A DNA stretch of 22,509 nt from Bifidobacteriaceae bacterium. Lineage in GTDB: Bacteria; Actinomycetota; Actinomycetes; Actinomycetales; WQXJ01. The stretch is taken from NCBI GenBank assembly GCA_031265345.1, contig JAISCU010000418.1:1-22509 (forward strand), read 5' to 3'. Numbering within the stretch: position 1 is the stretch's first letter; each line of letters starts with the position of its first letter. Shown here one piece after another: positions 22,346-22,509 of the stretch. The position numbers and the translations under genes were made by a program. The notes beneath the pieces were generated by a model. That model worked only from the letters and a program-made list of their open reading frames with translations. It was not told where the DNA came from and made no database searches.

Positions 22346-22381
22346 TGTCCGCAAGTGGCTGGATGTCCGCAACTGGCTGGA
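22346..22381. repeat. 18-bp tandem duplication
   Basis: TGTCCGCAAGTGGCTGGA (22346-22363) is followed directly by TGTCCGCAACTGGCTGGA (22364-22381), 17 of 18 identical. No gene is recognised across it. Confidence 0.8.
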
Positions 22382-22414
22382 ACTGGGTGGCGCCGCCATG
22401 CCAAGTCTCACTAA

Positions 22415-22496
22415 CTTGTGGGCGGTTGTGTCTCGGAAACTCGGAGACGGTTGTGTCTCAGATCTTGTGGACGGTTGTGTCTCAACACTCGTGGAC
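22415..22496. repeat. Tandem 24-25-bp repeats at right edge
   Basis: The element CGGTTGTGTCTC recurs at 22423, 22448 and 22472 (periods 25 and 24), with surrounding CTTGTGG(G/A)C partly conserved. A truncated fourth unit starts CTCGTGGAC at about 22488. On the minus strand the unit reads TGAGACACAACCGTCCACAAG. It could be the end of an insertion sequence or a repeated protein-binding site continuing outside the window; no transposase is visible here. Confidence 0.75.
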
Positions 22497-22509
22497 ACTT
22501 CCGCGGGCG

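Noticed and set aside
22415..22496. CRISPR array
   Set aside because: Units are contiguous with period 24-25 bp and no unique spacers of 30 bp or more; no cas gene is seen.

Overview
The window reads as chromosomal DNA of a high-GC Gram-positive bacterium (Actinomycetota). The signs are very high third-position GC in the housekeeping genes, an LPxTG-type sortase signal, several lipobox lipoproteins, a DUF3039 protein, candidate leaderless mRNAs (TANNNT box 6-7 nt before the start codon), and a sugar ABC transporter operon without its own ATPase. The genus cannot be fixed from the sequence; a Propionibacteriales- or Actinomyces-like organism would fit.

Layout. (1) 1-1176: an O6-alkylguanine-DNA alkyltransferase gene open at the left edge, then a leftward orphan HTH (excisionase/antitoxin-like) gene with an apparent autoregulatory promoter. 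(2) 1547-11908: a sugar-acid catabolic locus: lipoprotein sugar-binding protein, two permeases, enolase-superfamily dehydratase, zinc alcohol dehydrogenase, a leftward IclR regulator, then KDPG aldolase, KDG kinase, mannonate dehydratase and an SDR. Together these import a hexuronate/aldonate-type substrate, dehydrate it to 2-keto-3-deoxygluconate (KDG), phosphorylate it and cleave it to pyruvate and glyceraldehyde-3-phosphate. A CAYGTTTGTRAAC motif lies both at the transporter promoter and upstream of iclR, and is a good candidate for the IclR operator. (3) 12004-15440: gatCAB, the tRNA-dependent amidotransferase operon, with 4-bp ATGA overlaps. (4) 15603-18451: a small accessory island with vapBC, a lipoprotein, leftward yefM-yoeB, and a second lipoprotein. 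The two otherwise dissimilar lipoprotein genes are preceded by copies of the same ~130-nt leader. A DUF3039 gene follows. (5) 18382-21470, leftward: a compact cobalamin riboswitch controlling an LPITG-anchored surface protein (DUF4430 plus alpha/alpha-barrel-like repeats, a bacterial transcobalamin-like layout) and a second membrane-anchored DUF4430 protein. This is probably a cell-surface corrinoid-capture system. (6) 21669-22509: a third lipoprotein, then a repeat-rich right end with two REP-like hairpins in opposite orientation and two sets of short tandem repeats.

The items most worth a second look are the duplicated lipoprotein leader (possible new cis-regulatory element), the riboswitch-controlled DUF4430 pair, the shared IclR operator candidate, and the enolase-superfamily enzyme whose usual KxK motif is incomplete.
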